Shown one piece after another: positions 33,639 to 42,552 of a stretch of DNA of 64,000 bases (within the stretch, counting starts at the first letter, position 1; every line of letters begins with the position of its first letter). Both the position numbers and the translations under genes were made by a program. This DNA comes from Sphingomonas sp. RIT328 (lineage in GTDB: Bacteria > Pseudomonadota > Alphaproteobacteria > Sphingomonadales > Sphingomonadaceae): positions 81,691 to 145,690 of the forward strand of contig NZ_JFYV01000056.1 in the NCBI RefSeq assembly GCF_000632225.1, given 5' to 3'. The notes beneath the pieces were generated by a model. The model was not told where the DNA came from and made no database searches. It saw only the letters and a list, made by a program, of their open reading frames with translations.

Positions 33639-34327
33639 AGGTCGAAGAACACCGTCTCGTCCGCGCCGGCAAGCCGCAGGTCGAGCCACCAGAGCCCCTC
33701 GCCGCGCGGCTGCGCGATCAGCGTGCCGCGCCGTTCGACGGGGACGCAGGCGAGCACCGGATCCTCGTCATTGCCCGCCGCCCCCTCGAAATAGAGCCGC
33801 GTCGCCAGCCGCTTGATCAGCCCGCGCCCGAATACCGACACCGCGACATGCGGCGCCTGCAGGCTGTTGCCCGGCCCCGGCACGCGCCCCGGCAGGATGG
33901 TGCGGAAGCGGTACACGCCCTCGGCATCGACCGCGGCGCGACCGAAGCCGATGAAATGCGGGTCGATCGGCACGTCGTCGCGATCGTCGTCGAGCGCATG
34001 GTAGCGGCCGGCGGCATTGGCCTGCCAGATCTCGATCATCGCATCGACCACCGGCGCACCTTCGGCATCGAGCACGCGGCCGGCGATCTCGATCACCGCG
34101 CCCTGCGGCGTACCGGTCGGCGCCGACAGGTTGAGCAGCCAATGCTCCTCGGCGAACAGGTCGGGCCGCGCGCCCATCTCCGACTGGCCGACGAGGTCGG
34201 CGCCACCCTTCCACGGCAGGCCATAGTGGAAGAACGGCCCCACCGTCTGGCTCGGCGTCTGGCCGAACAGCGCCGGGTCGCGATTGTCCTGGCGCGGCGC
34301 GGGCTCGCGGGTTTCGAGGTCAGTCAT
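33635..34327 (-). CDS. pcaG: Protocatechuate 3,4-dioxygenase alpha subunit PcaG
   Basis: PcaG is the non-iron-binding alpha chain of the intradiol ring-cleavage enzyme. The 230-residue product opens with the alpha-type signature QTPSQTVGPFFHYGLP and carries the shared intradiol core AMIEIWQANAAGRYHA, YRFRTILPGRVP, QAPHVAVSVFGRGLIKRLATRLYF. The iron histidines of the beta subunit (H-I-H) are replaced here (APHVAVS), as expected for alpha. The ATG was chosen because it gives a normal length and sits 4 bp after the pcaH stop. Together with PcaH it cleaves protocatechuate to 3-carboxy-cis,cis-muconate. Confidence 0.95.
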   Translation of the reverse strand: MTDLETREPAPRQDNRDPALFGQTPSQTVGPFFHYGLPWKGGADLVGQSEMGARPDLFAEEHWLLNLSAPTGTPQGAVIEIAGRVLDAEGAPVVDAMIEIWQANAAGRYHALDDDRDDVPIDPHFIGFGRAAVDAEGVYRFRTILPGRVPGPGNSLQAPHVAVSVFGRGLIKRLATRLYFEGAAGNDEDPVLACVPVERRGTLIAQPRGEGLWWLDLRLAGADETVFFDL

Positions 34328-35029
34328 GATGATCCTCCTCGAACGGCGTCTGCGCGCGCCCCTTGAGCACGATGTCGAACAGGTAACCGAGCGCCCAATT
34401 GGGCATGGTCGTCGCGATATCGAAGCGGCTGACCAGCCGCTGGCGATAGGGCATCGGCACCGCATTGGCGATCGGATCGATCTCGATCAGCGGGTCGTCG
34501 GGAAAATAGAGCTGCGTCACCAGGCGCGTCGCGAACGCCGGGCCGAGCAGCGACAGATGGATATGCGCCGGCCGCCAGGCATTGTTGTGATTGCCCCACG
34601 GATAGGCCCCCGGCCGCACCGTCACGAAGCGATAGCGGCCCTCGGCATCGGTGACGACCCGGCCGGCGCCGGTGAAATTGGGATCGAGCGGCGCATCCCA
34701 TTGATCGCGCACATGGACGTAGCGCCCGGCGGCATTGGCCTGCCAGATCTCCACCACCGTGTCGGGCACCGGCCGCCCGGCCTCGTCGAGCACCCGGCCC
34801 GACACGACGATCCGCTGGCCGATCGGCGTGCCGCTATGCTGGCTGGTGAGATCGGCGAGCGCCGGCCCCATCAGCCGCTCCCAGCTGCCGCCCGGCCCGG
34901 TCGTCTCGGTCAGCGTCTGCGGCGCGCGCACCGGCGGCTGCGCCGGTGCGCGCAGCACGGTCGAGCGATAGTCGGGGAAGAGCGACGGCGGCGCGCCGGC
35001 ATCGTCGCGCGCATAGGGGCGGACCTCGA

Positions 35030-35033
<4 letters not shown>
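34320..35033 (-). CDS. pcaH: Protocatechuate 3,4-dioxygenase beta subunit PcaH
   Basis: PcaH holds the catalytic non-haem Fe(III). The 237-residue product shows all four iron ligands of the family in context: a tyrosine in WQANAAGRYVH, a tyrosine in DAEGRYRFVTVRPG, and both histidines in RPAHIHLSLLG. Its ATG overlaps the pcaJ stop (ATGA) and the end overlaps the first bases before pcaG. Presence of the intradiol enzyme shows ortho cleavage of protocatechuate, in contrast to the LigAB meta-cleavage known from lignin-degrading sphingomonads. Confidence 0.96.
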
Positions 35034-35676
<643 letters not shown>

Positions 35677-35677
<1 letters not shown>

Positions 35678-36387
35678 CACATCGCCTCCGCTTCGCGGAC
35701 GGTCAGCTTCTCGATCCGCTTCTCGTTGATCGTCGACCGGACGATCCGGTCGACATAGATGCCGGGCGTGTGGATGCCATCGGGGTCGAGGCTGCCCGCC
35801 GGGACGATCTCCTCGACCTCGACCACCGTCACCCTGCCCGCGGTCGCCATGTTCGGGTTGAAGTTGCGCGCGGTCTTGCGGAACATCAGATTGCCCGCCG
35901 GATCGGCACGCCATGCCTTGATGATCGACAGATCGGCGCGCAGCCACGTCTCGCGGACATAGTCCTCGCCCTCGAAGGTCTCGACCGGCTTGCCTTCGGC
36001 GACGACCGTGCCGACGCCGGTCTTGGTGTAGAAGGCCGGGATGCCGGCACCCCCGGCGCGGATCCGCTCGGCGAGCGTACCCTGCGGTGTCAGCTCCAGC
36101 GTCAGCTCGCCGGACAGATATTGCTGCTCGAACAGCTTGTTCTCGCCGACGTAGCTGGAGATCATCTTGGCGATCTGCCGCGTCTCGAGCAGCATCCACA
36201 GGCCGAAGCCATCGGCGCCGGCGTTGTTCGAGATGACGGTGAGGTCGCGCACGCCGCTCGCGCGCACCTCGGGGATCAGGCTCTCGGGATTGCCCGACAG
36301 GCCGAAGCCGCCCGACATGATCGTCATCCCGTCGAACAGCAGCCCGTCGAGCGCCGCCGCCGGACTGTCGTAGATCTTGTTCTTCAT
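35677..36387 (-). CDS. pcaI: 3-Oxoadipate CoA-transferase alpha subunit PcaI
   Basis: The 236-residue product is the alpha chain: IYDSPAAALDGLLFDGMTIMSGGFGLSGNPESLI, NNAGADGFGLWMLLE, the loop RAGGAGIPAFYTKTGVGT and DYVRETWLRADLSIIKAWRADPAGNLMFRKTARNFN are all family blocks (split here for readability). It starts with ATG overlapping the pobA stop (ATGA), so translation of pobA and pca genes is coupled. The same fold acts on acetoacetate in other operons; position makes PcaI the best name. Confidence 0.93.
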
Positions 36388-37583
36388 ACCGCCTCGCTGC
36401 TGGTCCCGCCGGTGAGCGGCAGGCCGACGTAATTCTCGGCGAGCGTCCGCTGCGCCGCTTCGGACCCACGGATATAATCCAGCTCCGCCATCTGGATACG
36501 CCGGTCGAATCCGTCCATCGTCGGGAACCGGTGGGTCACCGAGGTGAACCACCAAGAAAACCGCTCCGCCTTCCACACCCGCGCCAGCGCGCGCGCCGAA
36601 TAGCCGTCGAGCCCTGCGTCCGAGCCGTGTTTATAGTGGAGCGCGAACGCCTCGCCGAGCATCGTCACGTCCGACACAGCGAGGTTCATGCCCTTGGCGC
36701 CGGTCGGCGGCACGATATGCGCAGCGTCGCCGGCAAGGAACAGCCGCCCCCAGCGCATCGGCTCCGACACGAACGAGCGCAGCGGCGCGATCGCCTTCTC
36801 GAACGACGGTCCGCGCGTCACCTTCGCGGCGGTATCGGGGCCGAGTCGCAGGCAGAGTTCGTCCCAGAAGCGGTCGTCCGACCAGTCGGCGATATCCTCG
36901 TCGAGCCCGCACTGGATGTAATATCGGCTGCGCGTCGTCGATCGCATCGAGGCGAGCGCGAAGCCGCGTTCGTGATTGGCGTAGATCAGTTCGTGGTCCG
37001 CGGGCGGCACGTCGGCGAGGATGCCGAGCCAGCCGAACGGATAGACGCGCTCGAACGTCGTCAGCACCTCGGGCGGGATCGCCGCGCGACTGATGCCGTG
37101 ATAGCCGTCGCAGCCGACGATATAATCGCACGCCACCTGGTGGTCGACGCCGTCCGCGCGCCACGATACCGTCGGCCGCTCGCCGTCGATCCCGGCAAGG
37201 GCGACATCCTCGGCGTTCCACACGATCGGCAGGTCGTCGGCTTCGGCGGCGTCGAACAGGTCGCGCATCACCTCCTGCTGGCCATAGACGGTGACGGTCG
37301 ATCCGCCGGTCAGCGCCGCCATGTCGATGCGGAACGATCGCCCGTCGAGCGACAGATTGGTGCCGCCATGCACCAGCCCCTCGCGCTGCAACCGCCCGGC
37401 GAGCCCGAGCCGGTGCATCAGATCGACGGTGACCTGTTCGAGCACTCCGGCGCGCACCCGCCCTTCGACATAGGCGCGGTCGCGCCGTTCGAAGACCACC
37501 GCGTCGATGCCCTCGCGGCGCAGCAGATGCGCGAGGAACATCCCCGCCGGCCCTGCCCCGATGATCGCAACCTGTGTGCGCAT
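36384..37583 (-). CDS. pobA: 4-Hydroxybenzoate 3-monooxygenase PobA
   Basis: PobA is an NADPH-linked flavin monooxygenase turning 4-hydroxybenzoate into protocatechuate. The 399-residue product has the FAD fingerprint VAIIGAGPAGMFLAHLL, the D-G motif YIVGCDGYHGISR, and the second FAD motif LFLAGDAAHIVPPTGAKGMN; length matches the 394-residue pseudomonad enzyme. It is the first gene of the pobA-pcaIJHGB-DC-F run. The long open frame upstream is not protein-like. The divergent AraC gene is its likely activator. It also connects p-coumarate breakdown (via 4-hydroxybenzaldehyde and vdh) with the pca genes. Confidence 0.95.
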   Translation of the reverse strand: MRTQVAIIGAGPAGMFLAHLLRREGIDAVVFERRDRAYVEGRVRAGVLEQVTVDLMHRLGLAGRLQREGLVHGGTNLSLDGRSFRIDMAALTGGSTVTVYGQQEVMRDLFDAAEADDLPIVWNAEDVALAGIDGERPTVSWRADGVDHQVACDYIVGCDGYHGISRAAIPPEVLTTFERVYPFGWLGILADVPPADHELIYANHERGFALASMRSTTRSRYYIQCGLDEDIADWSDDRFWDELCLRLGPDTAAKVTRGPSFEKAIAPLRSFVSEPMRWGRLFLAGDAAHIVPPTGAKGMNLAVSDVTMLGEAFALHYKHGSDAGLDGYSARALARVWKAERFSWWFTSVTHRFPTMDGFDRRIQMAELDYIRGSEAAQRTLAENYVGLPLTGGTSSEAV

Positions 37584-37666
37584 CCGTCGATCCTCTCTGC
37601 GACTCTTCGCATCGCCTGCCGCCAAGGTGCGCGGCGGCCGCGGCGCGGGCCATGCCGTCGCCAGCC

Positions 37667-37682
37667 GAAAAGTTGGATTTTC
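37667..37682. promoter_or_regulatory. Possible regulator site between pobA and the AraC gene
   Basis: GAAAA and TTTTC form a perfect 5-bp inverted repeat with a 6-base spacer in the 123-bp divergent gap, in an A/T-rich island. It is a candidate binding site for the AraC-type activator or part of its own promoter; short arms keep confidence low. Confidence 0.3.
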
Positions 37683-37706
37683 CAGCGCGGCCGTTATGCT
37701 CGGGCG

Positions 37707-38603
37707 ATGGGAACCGATCCGGTGCCGAGCTTCTATCTCTACGGCGAGCCGCATCGCGCGGTCGCCGACGGCTTCATCCATGTCGAGCAGCTCGATGACC
37801 GTTCGCGGCCGAGCGAATGGACGATCCGACCGCATGCCCATGCCGATCTGGTGCAGATGTTCCTGATCGGATCGGGCGGCGGCGCGATGCAGGCGGAGGA
37901 TGCGGCGATGCGCTTCGACGCGCCGGCGCTGCTGCTGATCCCCGCCGGCGTCGTCCACGGCTTTCACTGGACGAGCGAGTCGGCGGGCTGGGTGCTGACG
38001 CTCGCGCGCACCTTCCTCAAGGATCTCGTCGCGCGTCATCCCGACCTCGCCCCGGTGTTCGACCGGCCCCAGGCGCTGACCCCTGACGCCGCCGTCGCCG
38101 CGCGGCTGACGCAGGCGATGGCGACGCTGCGCCAGGAGCTCGCCTGGTCCGCCGCGGGTCATCATGTCGCGGTCGAGGCGGCGCTGCTCGCGATGCTGGT
38201 CGGCGCGCTGCGGCTGCTGCCGGGCGACGATGCCGCCGCCGCGCCCGCGCCGGGCCAGCATGCCGGCCTCGTCGCCCGCTTCCGCGCCCGGATCGAGGAT
38301 CGCTTCCGCCGGCGCGAGAGCATCGCCGCGCATGCCGCCGCGCTCGGCACCAGCGAGACGAGCCTGCGCGTCGCCTGCGCGCGCATCGCCGGCCGCTCGC
38401 CCGCGGCGATGCTCGACCAGCGCGCGATGCTGGAGGCACGCCGCGCGCTGCTCTATTCGAATTTGTCGGTGGCGGAGATCGGCTATGCGCTCGGTTTCGC
38501 CGATCCCGCCTATTTCACCCGCTTCTTCACCCGCCACGCCGGCCGGTCACCGCTGCGCTACCGCCGTGCGAATGCGGTGGACGCCGCGGACCGCCGCTCA
38601 TAG
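37707..38603 (+). CDS. pobR: AraC-family regulator, probable PobR-type activator of pobA
   Basis: The 298-residue product has an N-terminal cupin-like sensor (IRPHAHADLVQMFLIGSGGG, LLLIPAGVVHGFHW) and a C-terminal double HTH of AraC type (ESIAAHAAALGTSETSLRVAC and LSVAEIGYALGFADPAYFTRFFTRHAGRSPLRYR). AraC-type PobR/PobC proteins next to pobA sense 4-hydroxybenzoate in many proteobacteria, and the divergent layout is the usual one. It may also govern the pca genes, since no separate IclR- or LysR-type pca regulator lies in the cluster. The ATG is chosen for its fit to the cupin start. Confidence 0.85.
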   Translation: MGTDPVPSFYLYGEPHRAVADGFIHVEQLDDRSRPSEWTIRPHAHADLVQMFLIGSGGGAMQAEDAAMRFDAPALLLIPAGVVHGFHWTSESAGWVLTLARTFLKDLVARHPDLAPVFDRPQALTPDAAVAARLTQAMATLRQELAWSAAGHHVAVEAALLAMLVGALRLLPGDDAAAAPAPGQHAGLVARFRARIEDRFRRRESIAAHAAALGTSETSLRVACARIAGRSPAAMLDQRAMLEARRALLYSNLSVAEIGYALGFADPAYFTRFFTRHAGRSPLRYRRANAVDAADRRS

Positions 38604-38697
38604 CCGGCATCGGCCGCCCTTGCCCCGACGCGCCGCGTGGCGACGCATATCTCTTTAACCTCAAGCCCGTATCCCCGCCCAAAGGGCGGAGACGACA

Positions 38698-39684
38698 GTG
38701 CTATTCGGCGATCACGCGGACACCCGGCGGCGCGACCGGACGATCGATACGCTGCGCGGCCTGCTCGTCCTCGCGGTGATCGCCGGTCATTATGCCGAGA
38801 TCACCGACCGGACGAGCTTCCTCACCTGGCTCGGCGCGGGGGTGCGGATGCCGCTGTTCATCGGCTTGACGGGCTATCTATTTAATCTCGGCGGCGCGCG
38901 GTCGCGGCCGCTGGCGGTCACGCTGCACCGCTATGGCGCGCGGCTGATCGCGCCCTGGCTGATCGCCTGCGGCGTCTATCTGACCTGCGCGACGCAGCTC
39001 ACCCCGCTCGCGCTGCTCGCCGTGCCGGTGCGGCCGCCCTTCCACTTCTGGTTCGTCCCGGTGATGATGAGCTTCATCGTCATCGCCGCGCTGAGCCGGC
39101 GCACGCCGCTGTCGATGCTCGGCGTCGCCATTCCGGTGAGTATCGCGGCGATGTACCTGCTCGGCGTGCAGCATGTCGTCCGCCACGACTTCAACGGCTG
39201 GATGCCCGACCGGCGCTTCTTCATCTTCCCGATCTATTTCTTCTACGGCGTTTGGGTCGCCGATCGCGCGATCGATCGCGGCAAGATCTGTGCGGCGCTG
39301 GTGCTCGCGCCGATCGGACTGGTGTGGTGGTGCACGCTCTACGCCCATCCGTCCGCGTCGGGTGAGGTGGCGGCGAGCCTGATCGCGTCGCTGTCGCTGA
39401 TCTGCCTGCTGCCCGGCATCCGGGCGAGCGCATGGTCGCTGCCGGTGATCGGCGGCATCGGCCGCCATAGCCTGTTCTTCTACCTCTGGCACCCGATGGT
39501 CTTCGGTCTGTGGTCGAGCGCCGGCATCCGCGGCGTGCCGATGCTCGGCGTCACGATCCTGTCGCTTGCGCTCGCCTGTGCATGGCTCACCCGGCATGGC
39601 GCCGCGGCGCGGGTCTTCGGCGTCACCGTCCGGACGGGACCATCGCCAGCCCGCGAGGTGGCGTTGCAGGAACGGCTCGCATGA
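38698..39684 (+). CDS. Acyltransferase_3-family membrane protein
   Basis: The 328-residue product has about ten membrane helices and the family features of O-acyltransferases of the acyltransferase_3 type: an arginine/histidine-bearing N terminus (RTIDTLRGLLVLAVIAGHYAEI, with the conserved R-x10-H spacing) and HFWFVPVMM. Such enzymes add acetyl or other acyl groups to surface sugars, lipids or antibiotics. GTG start with GGCGGAGA upstream. It overlaps the next hydrolase gene by 4 bp (ATGA), suggesting that one adds and the other removes, or processes, acyl groups; that pairing is inference. Confidence 0.82.
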   Translation: MLFGDHADTRRRDRTIDTLRGLLVLAVIAGHYAEITDRTSFLTWLGAGVRMPLFIGLTGYLFNLGGARSRPLAVTLHRYGARLIAPWLIACGVYLTCATQLTPLALLAVPVRPPFHFWFVPVMMSFIVIAALSRRTPLSMLGVAIPVSIAAMYLLGVQHVVRHDFNGWMPDRRFFIFPIYFFYGVWVADRAIDRGKICAALVLAPIGLVWWCTLYAHPSASGEVAASLIASLSLICLLPGIRASAWSLPVIGGIGRHSLFFYLWHPMVFGLWSSAGIRGVPMLGVTILSLALACAWLTRHGAAARVFGVTVRTGPSPAREVALQERLA

Positions 39685-40880
39685 CCGGTGTTGCCGCGCT
39701 TGCCCGTACCGGGATGCTGACGATCGCCTGGCTCGTGCTGCTGCCGATGCTCGCCCTGCTGTTCGGCGCGATGATCCCGATCGTGCCGTGGCTGCGCATC
39801 GTCGCGAGCGACATCGTGCCCAATCGGGTGACGTGGATCTTCCTCGTCGCCGTGACGATCGCCGTGATCGCATGGCTGGCGCATCGCGCCCGCCCGACCG
39901 CGTTGACCCGCGCCCTGCTCACCGTCGCCGGGGTGACGGCGATCGGCGCGACGATCGTCATCGTCCATCTGCTGCAGGTCGCCGCGGCGAACGAGGCGGA
40001 GATCGACCTGCCGAGCACCCTGTCGTGGCGCGAGTTCAGCGAGGCGGCCCAGCCCGATCGCAGCCTCGTCTTCGCCCGGCCGCAGGGGGAGCCCTTGTGG
40101 CTCGACCTCTACCGTCCCACGGATGTCGCGGTCGGCCCGCCGCGGCCGGTGCTGCTCGTCGTCCATGGCGGCGGCTTTATCGAAGGTAGCCGCCGGGTCG
40201 GCGCCGCCAATATGCGCCGCTATGCCGAGCGCGGCTTCATCGTAATCAGCATCGATTACCGGCTGGCGCGGCCGGATCGGCCGACCTGGAACCTGGCGAC
40301 CCGCGACGTGCGCTGCGCGCTGCGCTGGGTGGTGTCGCATGCCCGCAAACTGCATGCCGACCCCGATCGCGTCACCGTGTTCGGCGTATCAGCGGGCGGC
40401 AATCTCGCCCTCGCCGCCGCCTATACGGTCGAGGACGGCGGCGCCGATCGCAGCTGCGGCCCCCGCAGCCCGTCGATCGCCGCGGTGATCGTCAAGGCGC
40501 CGCTGATCGATCCGCTCGCCTCGTGGTGGCGGCCGGGCGAGCTGCAGGATCAGCAGCGCCTCTACATGACGCGCTATATCGGCGGCCCGCCCGAAGCCTA
40601 TCCGGCGCGCTACGCCGCGCTCGACCTGCGGCGACTGGTCGCGCCGGGCAAGCCGCCGACGCTGATCCTTGCCGGCCAGAATGATCCGCTGCTGCCCATC
40701 GCCAGCGTCGAAGCCTTCGCGACCCGCTCGGCGGCGAGCGGCAACAGCGTCGATCTCGTCGTGCTGCCCTATGCCGGCCACAACTTCAACACCGCCTATC
40801 ACAGCATCGCCAATCAGCTGACGATGGAAACGATCACCCGGTTCATGAACCTCTACTCACGCCGCGCCCCCGTATCGTGA
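39681..40880 (+). CDS. Membrane-anchored alpha/beta hydrolase (esterase/lipase-like, HGGG type)
   Basis: The 399-residue product has three N-terminal hydrophobic segments (within residues 1-110) and then an alpha/beta hydrolase domain of the BD-FAE / hormone-sensitive-lipase-like type: oxyanion motif VVHGGGFIEG, nucleophile elbow FGVSAGGN, acid in AGQNDPLLP and histidine in YAGHNFN. The catalytic domain probably faces the periplasm. The ATG overlaps the acyltransferase stop. Expected activity is on carboxyl esters; substrate unknown. Confidence 0.82.
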   Translation: MTGVAALARTGMLTIAWLVLLPMLALLFGAMIPIVPWLRIVASDIVPNRVTWIFLVAVTIAVIAWLAHRARPTALTRALLTVAGVTAIGATIVIVHLLQVAAANEAEIDLPSTLSWREFSEAAQPDRSLVFARPQGEPLWLDLYRPTDVAVGPPRPVLLVVHGGGFIEGSRRVGAANMRRYAERGFIVISIDYRLARPDRPTWNLATRDVRCALRWVVSHARKLHADPDRVTVFGVSAGGNLALAAAYTVEDGGADRSCGPRSPSIAAVIVKAPLIDPLASWWRPGELQDQQRLYMTRYIGGPPEAYPARYAALDLRRLVAPGKPPTLILAGQNDPLLPIASVEAFATRSAASGNSVDLVVLPYAGHNFNTAYHSIANQLTMETITRFMNLYSRRAPVS

Positions 40881-41136
40881 CCGACGGACGGGCGCGCCAC
40901 CGCGTCCACCGACGCATATCCTTCGCATAGATCAGTTTTTCCGTCGGGTCGGCTGAACCGGCATCATTGCCGCGCGTTCGGCTCATTCAGGTTCATCAAG
41001 ACAGGTCATCACGGTCGGCGTGGCGTCATCCGGCGGATCATCCGCTGCGGACGATGCGCGATCATCGGACACAACGGACACGACGGGCCGCAGGCGACAC
41101 CCTGCCGGCGTGGTCGGTCGTGCGAGGAGACGGAAA
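40881..41136. other. Intergenic region before the oxidoreductase cluster
   Basis: No credible gene is seen. There is a short T-run (TTTTTCC) about 60 bases in, and a compact palindrome GCGGAT-C-ATCCGC at 41033-41045 followed by CGATG-N6-CATCG, either of which could be a regulator site for the downstream genes. No convincing -35/-10 pair was recognised. Confidence 0.5.
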
Positions 41137-42489
41137 GTGGAAACACGCCAGTGCGACGTGCTGATCATCGGAGCGGGGACCGCCGGCCTCAAGGCCTATA
41201 AGGCGGCGGTCGCGCGCGGCGCCGATACCGTCATCGTCGAGAAAGGTCCCGGCGGGTCGACCTGCACCCGCGTCGGCTGCATGCCGTCGAAGCTGCTGAT
41301 CGCCGCCGCCCGCCATGCGCACGAGGCGCGCCGCGCCGCCGAGTTCGGCGTCGTCACCGGTGCGGTGACGATCGACGCCGCGCGCGTCTGGCAGCGTGTC
41401 CGCGACGAGCGCGACCGTTTCGTCGCCGCGGTACTCGACGATTATCACGCCATCCCGGCCGACCACGTCCTCCACGGCACCGGGCGCTTCACTGGCCCGG
41501 ATACGGTGACGACGGACGAGCGAACGATCGTCGCGCGGCAGGGGATCATCATCGCCACCGGCGGCCATCCGATTATCCCCGACGCGCTCGACGCGGTGCG
41601 CGACCGGGTCCACACGCATGAGACGATCTTCGAGATCGACGGCCTGCCGCAGCGCCTCGCGGTGTTCGGCGCCGGCCCGCTCGGCCTCGAGCTCGCCCAG
41701 GCGTTCGCGCGGCTCGGCAGCGAAGTGACGGTGATCGACAGCGGCGACACCGTCGGCGGACTCGACGATCCGGAGGCGAACACGCTCGCGCTCGCCGCGC
41801 TGCGCAAGGAGATGCGCATCGAGCTCGGCGTCGATGCCAGCGCGCAGCCGGGTGACGACGGCGCCTGCATCCGCTGGGACGGCGGCAGCGTCACCGTCGA
41901 CCTGATCCTCGCCGCGACCGGACGGCCGCCGACGCTCGACGCGCTCGCCCTCGACGCCACCGGCATCGCGCGCGACGACCACGGTACGCCGCCCTTCGAT
42001 AAAAGTACCCGCCGCTGTGGCGACAGCCGTATCTTCATCGCCGGTGACGCCAATGCCTGGCGCCCGGTGCTGCACGAGGCGGCGCGCGGCGGGCGGATCG
42101 CCGGCGACGTCGCCGCGGGCGGACCACCGGCGCGGGAGATCCCCTCGCTCGCCATCGCCTTCACCGAGCCCAATATCGTCTCGGTCGGCACGCGCTTCGA
42201 CGCGCTGCCCGACGGTGCCCGGATCGGCAGCGCCACGGTCGAGGACAATGGCCGGGCGACCGCGGACGGCCGCTCCGACGGCATCGTCCGCCTCTATGCC
42301 GACGCCGACGGCCTGCTGATCGGCGCGACGATCGTCGCGCCGGAGGGCGAGCATCTCGGCCATCTGGTCGCACTGGCGATCGATCGCGGCACCGACATCG
42401 CCACCTTCGCCGACCAGCCCTGGTATCACCCGACCGTCGAGGAGCTGTTGCAGAGCGCCGCGCGCGATCTGCTCGGCACCGACGCCTGA
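41137..42489 (+). CDS. Pyridine nucleotide-disulfide oxidoreductase, dihydrolipoamide dehydrogenase-like
   Basis: The 450-residue product has an FAD site (VLIIGAGTAGLKAYKAA), the redox-active disulfide Cys43/Cys48 in GGSTCTRVGCMPSKLL, an NAD(P) site (LAVFGAGPLGLELAQAF), the second FAD motif (SRIFIAGDANAWRPVLHEAARGG) and the C-terminal dimer motif WYHPTVEELLQ with the His-Glu pair. All parts needed for a dithiol reductase are present. No lipoyl-bearing dehydrogenase complex is nearby, so the role in a standard 2-oxoacid dehydrogenase is doubtful. GTG start with GAGGAG upstream. It precedes the hydrolase fusion, GMC and SDR genes on the same strand. Confidence 0.85.
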   Translation: METRQCDVLIIGAGTAGLKAYKAAVARGADTVIVEKGPGGSTCTRVGCMPSKLLIAAARHAHEARRAAEFGVVTGAVTIDAARVWQRVRDERDRFVAAVLDDYHAIPADHVLHGTGRFTGPDTVTTDERTIVARQGIIIATGGHPIIPDALDAVRDRVHTHETIFEIDGLPQRLAVFGAGPLGLELAQAFARLGSEVTVIDSGDTVGGLDDPEANTLALAALRKEMRIELGVDASAQPGDDGACIRWDGGSVTVDLILAATGRPPTLDALALDATGIARDDHGTPPFDKSTRRCGDSRIFIAGDANAWRPVLHEAARGGRIAGDVAAGGPPAREIPSLAIAFTEPNIVSVGTRFDALPDGARIGSATVEDNGRATADGRSDGIVRLYADADGLLIGATIVAPEGEHLGHLVALAIDRGTDIATFADQPWYHPTVEELLQSAARDLLGTDA

Positions 42490-42552
42490 GCCGATGATGC
42501 GCGTCATGGCGCTCGTCTGCGCCCCGGCCTTCCACTGGAGGGAAAGAGACTC

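Noticed and set aside
40880..40950. CCGACGGA ... TCCGTCGG as a terminator after the hydrolase
   Set aside because: The arms are about 50 bases apart, too far for an efficient hairpin terminator, although a T-run precedes the second arm.
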